This document shows positions 6,704-6,794 of a DNA stretch of 6,794 nt, piece after piece (the stretch's first letter is position 1; each line of letters opens with the position of its first letter). The notes under the pieces were generated by a model, which was not told the DNA's origin, did not search any database, and was given only the letters and a program-made list of their open reading frames with translations. Origin of the DNA: Desulfobulbaceae bacterium UBA2213 (GTDB lineage: Bacteria; Desulfobacterota; Desulfobulbia; Desulfobulbales; Desulfocapsaceae); contig DCUN01000076.1 in assembly GCA_002327225.1 (NCBI GenBank), forward strand, positions 1 through 6,794. Direction: 5' to 3'. Both the position numbers and the translations under genes were made by a program.

Positions 6704-6794
6704 ATGCTTCCATCCGTCTCTGTCTGTCTTGATCGTTGCCGCGGGTATGAGCAGACGTCTCTTCTGCCGGTGCTTGAGCGTCTTCTGTCGTCTC
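6704..6794 (+). CDS. Partial 5' end of a DUF362-like protein
   Basis: From ATG 6704 the frame stays open to the window edge, giving about 30 residues: an initial strand (VSVCLDRC), RGYEQ, then an amphipathic helix (SLLPVLERLL). This order, a V-x-V strand, Arg-Cys, x-Tyr and then a helix of the L-x-x-x-L type, resembles the beginning of DUF362 family (COG2006) proteins, which often accompany iron-sulfur domains in anaerobes. No clear Shine-Dalgarno sequence precedes the ATG, and all three minus-strand frames here also stay open for 30 or more codons, so the call rests on a short resemblance. The product's role cannot be stated from this fragment. Confidence 0.45.
   Translation, partial: MLPSVSVCLDRCRGYEQTSLLPVLERLLSS

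Noticed and set aside
6702..6794. Minus-strand frame ending in TAA at 6702-6704, possibly the C-terminus of a leftward gene
   Set aside because: All three minus frames are open here and none resembles a known family, while the plus frame resembles DUF362. It remains an alternative.
1..6794. CRISPR array, tRNA, rRNA, insertion sequence or defence system
   Set aside because: No regularly spaced direct repeats, no cloverleaf or rRNA-like sequence, and no transposase, nuclease or toxin-antitoxin motif was seen in the reading frames.

Overview
The window looks like chromosomal DNA from a moderate-GC anaerobic deltaproteobacterium, most likely a sulfur-metabolising Desulfobulbales-type organism. 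This is inferred from family content: a B12-type radical SAM protein with a DUF4080-like tail, a response regulator joining receiver, PATAN/DUF4388 and Roadblock domains, and a possible DUF362 protein start. No 16S or other marker is present, so the taxonomic call is soft.

Layout: (i) Bases 1-131 are a leader with a striking 17-bp inverted repeat (4-56). (ii) Bases 132-1838 (+) encode a cobalamin-type radical SAM protein of unknown substrate. (iii) A convergent gap of only 46 bp follows. (iv) Three minus-strand genes are transcribed right to left: a membrane sensor histidine kinase (6239 to 4056), a response regulator with a Roadblock output (3872 to 2682), and a second, stand-alone Roadblock protein with an extra C-terminal domain (2553 to 1885). 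(v) Bases 6240-6703 are mostly non-coding and AT-rich. They hold a good sigma-70-like promoter for the kinase, a doubtful 58-codon ORF, a possible rightward promoter and a strong bidirectional-looking terminator. (vi) At the right edge, a plus-strand reading frame from 6704 resembles the start of a DUF362 family protein and runs off the window.

The most coherent biology is the three-gene signalling cassette. The kinase has six predicted membrane segments, GAF, PAS, an H-box and an ATPase domain, and presumably phosphorylates Asp54 of the adjacent regulator. That regulator has no DNA-binding domain. It ends in a Roadblock/LC7 domain, a fold known for binding or regulating small Ras-like GTPases (for example MglB acting on MglA). 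The following gene adds a second Roadblock protein. The cassette therefore suggests phosphorelay control of a small GTPase or a Roadblock scaffold rather than direct transcriptional control. No GTPase gene lies in the window, so the target is unknown.
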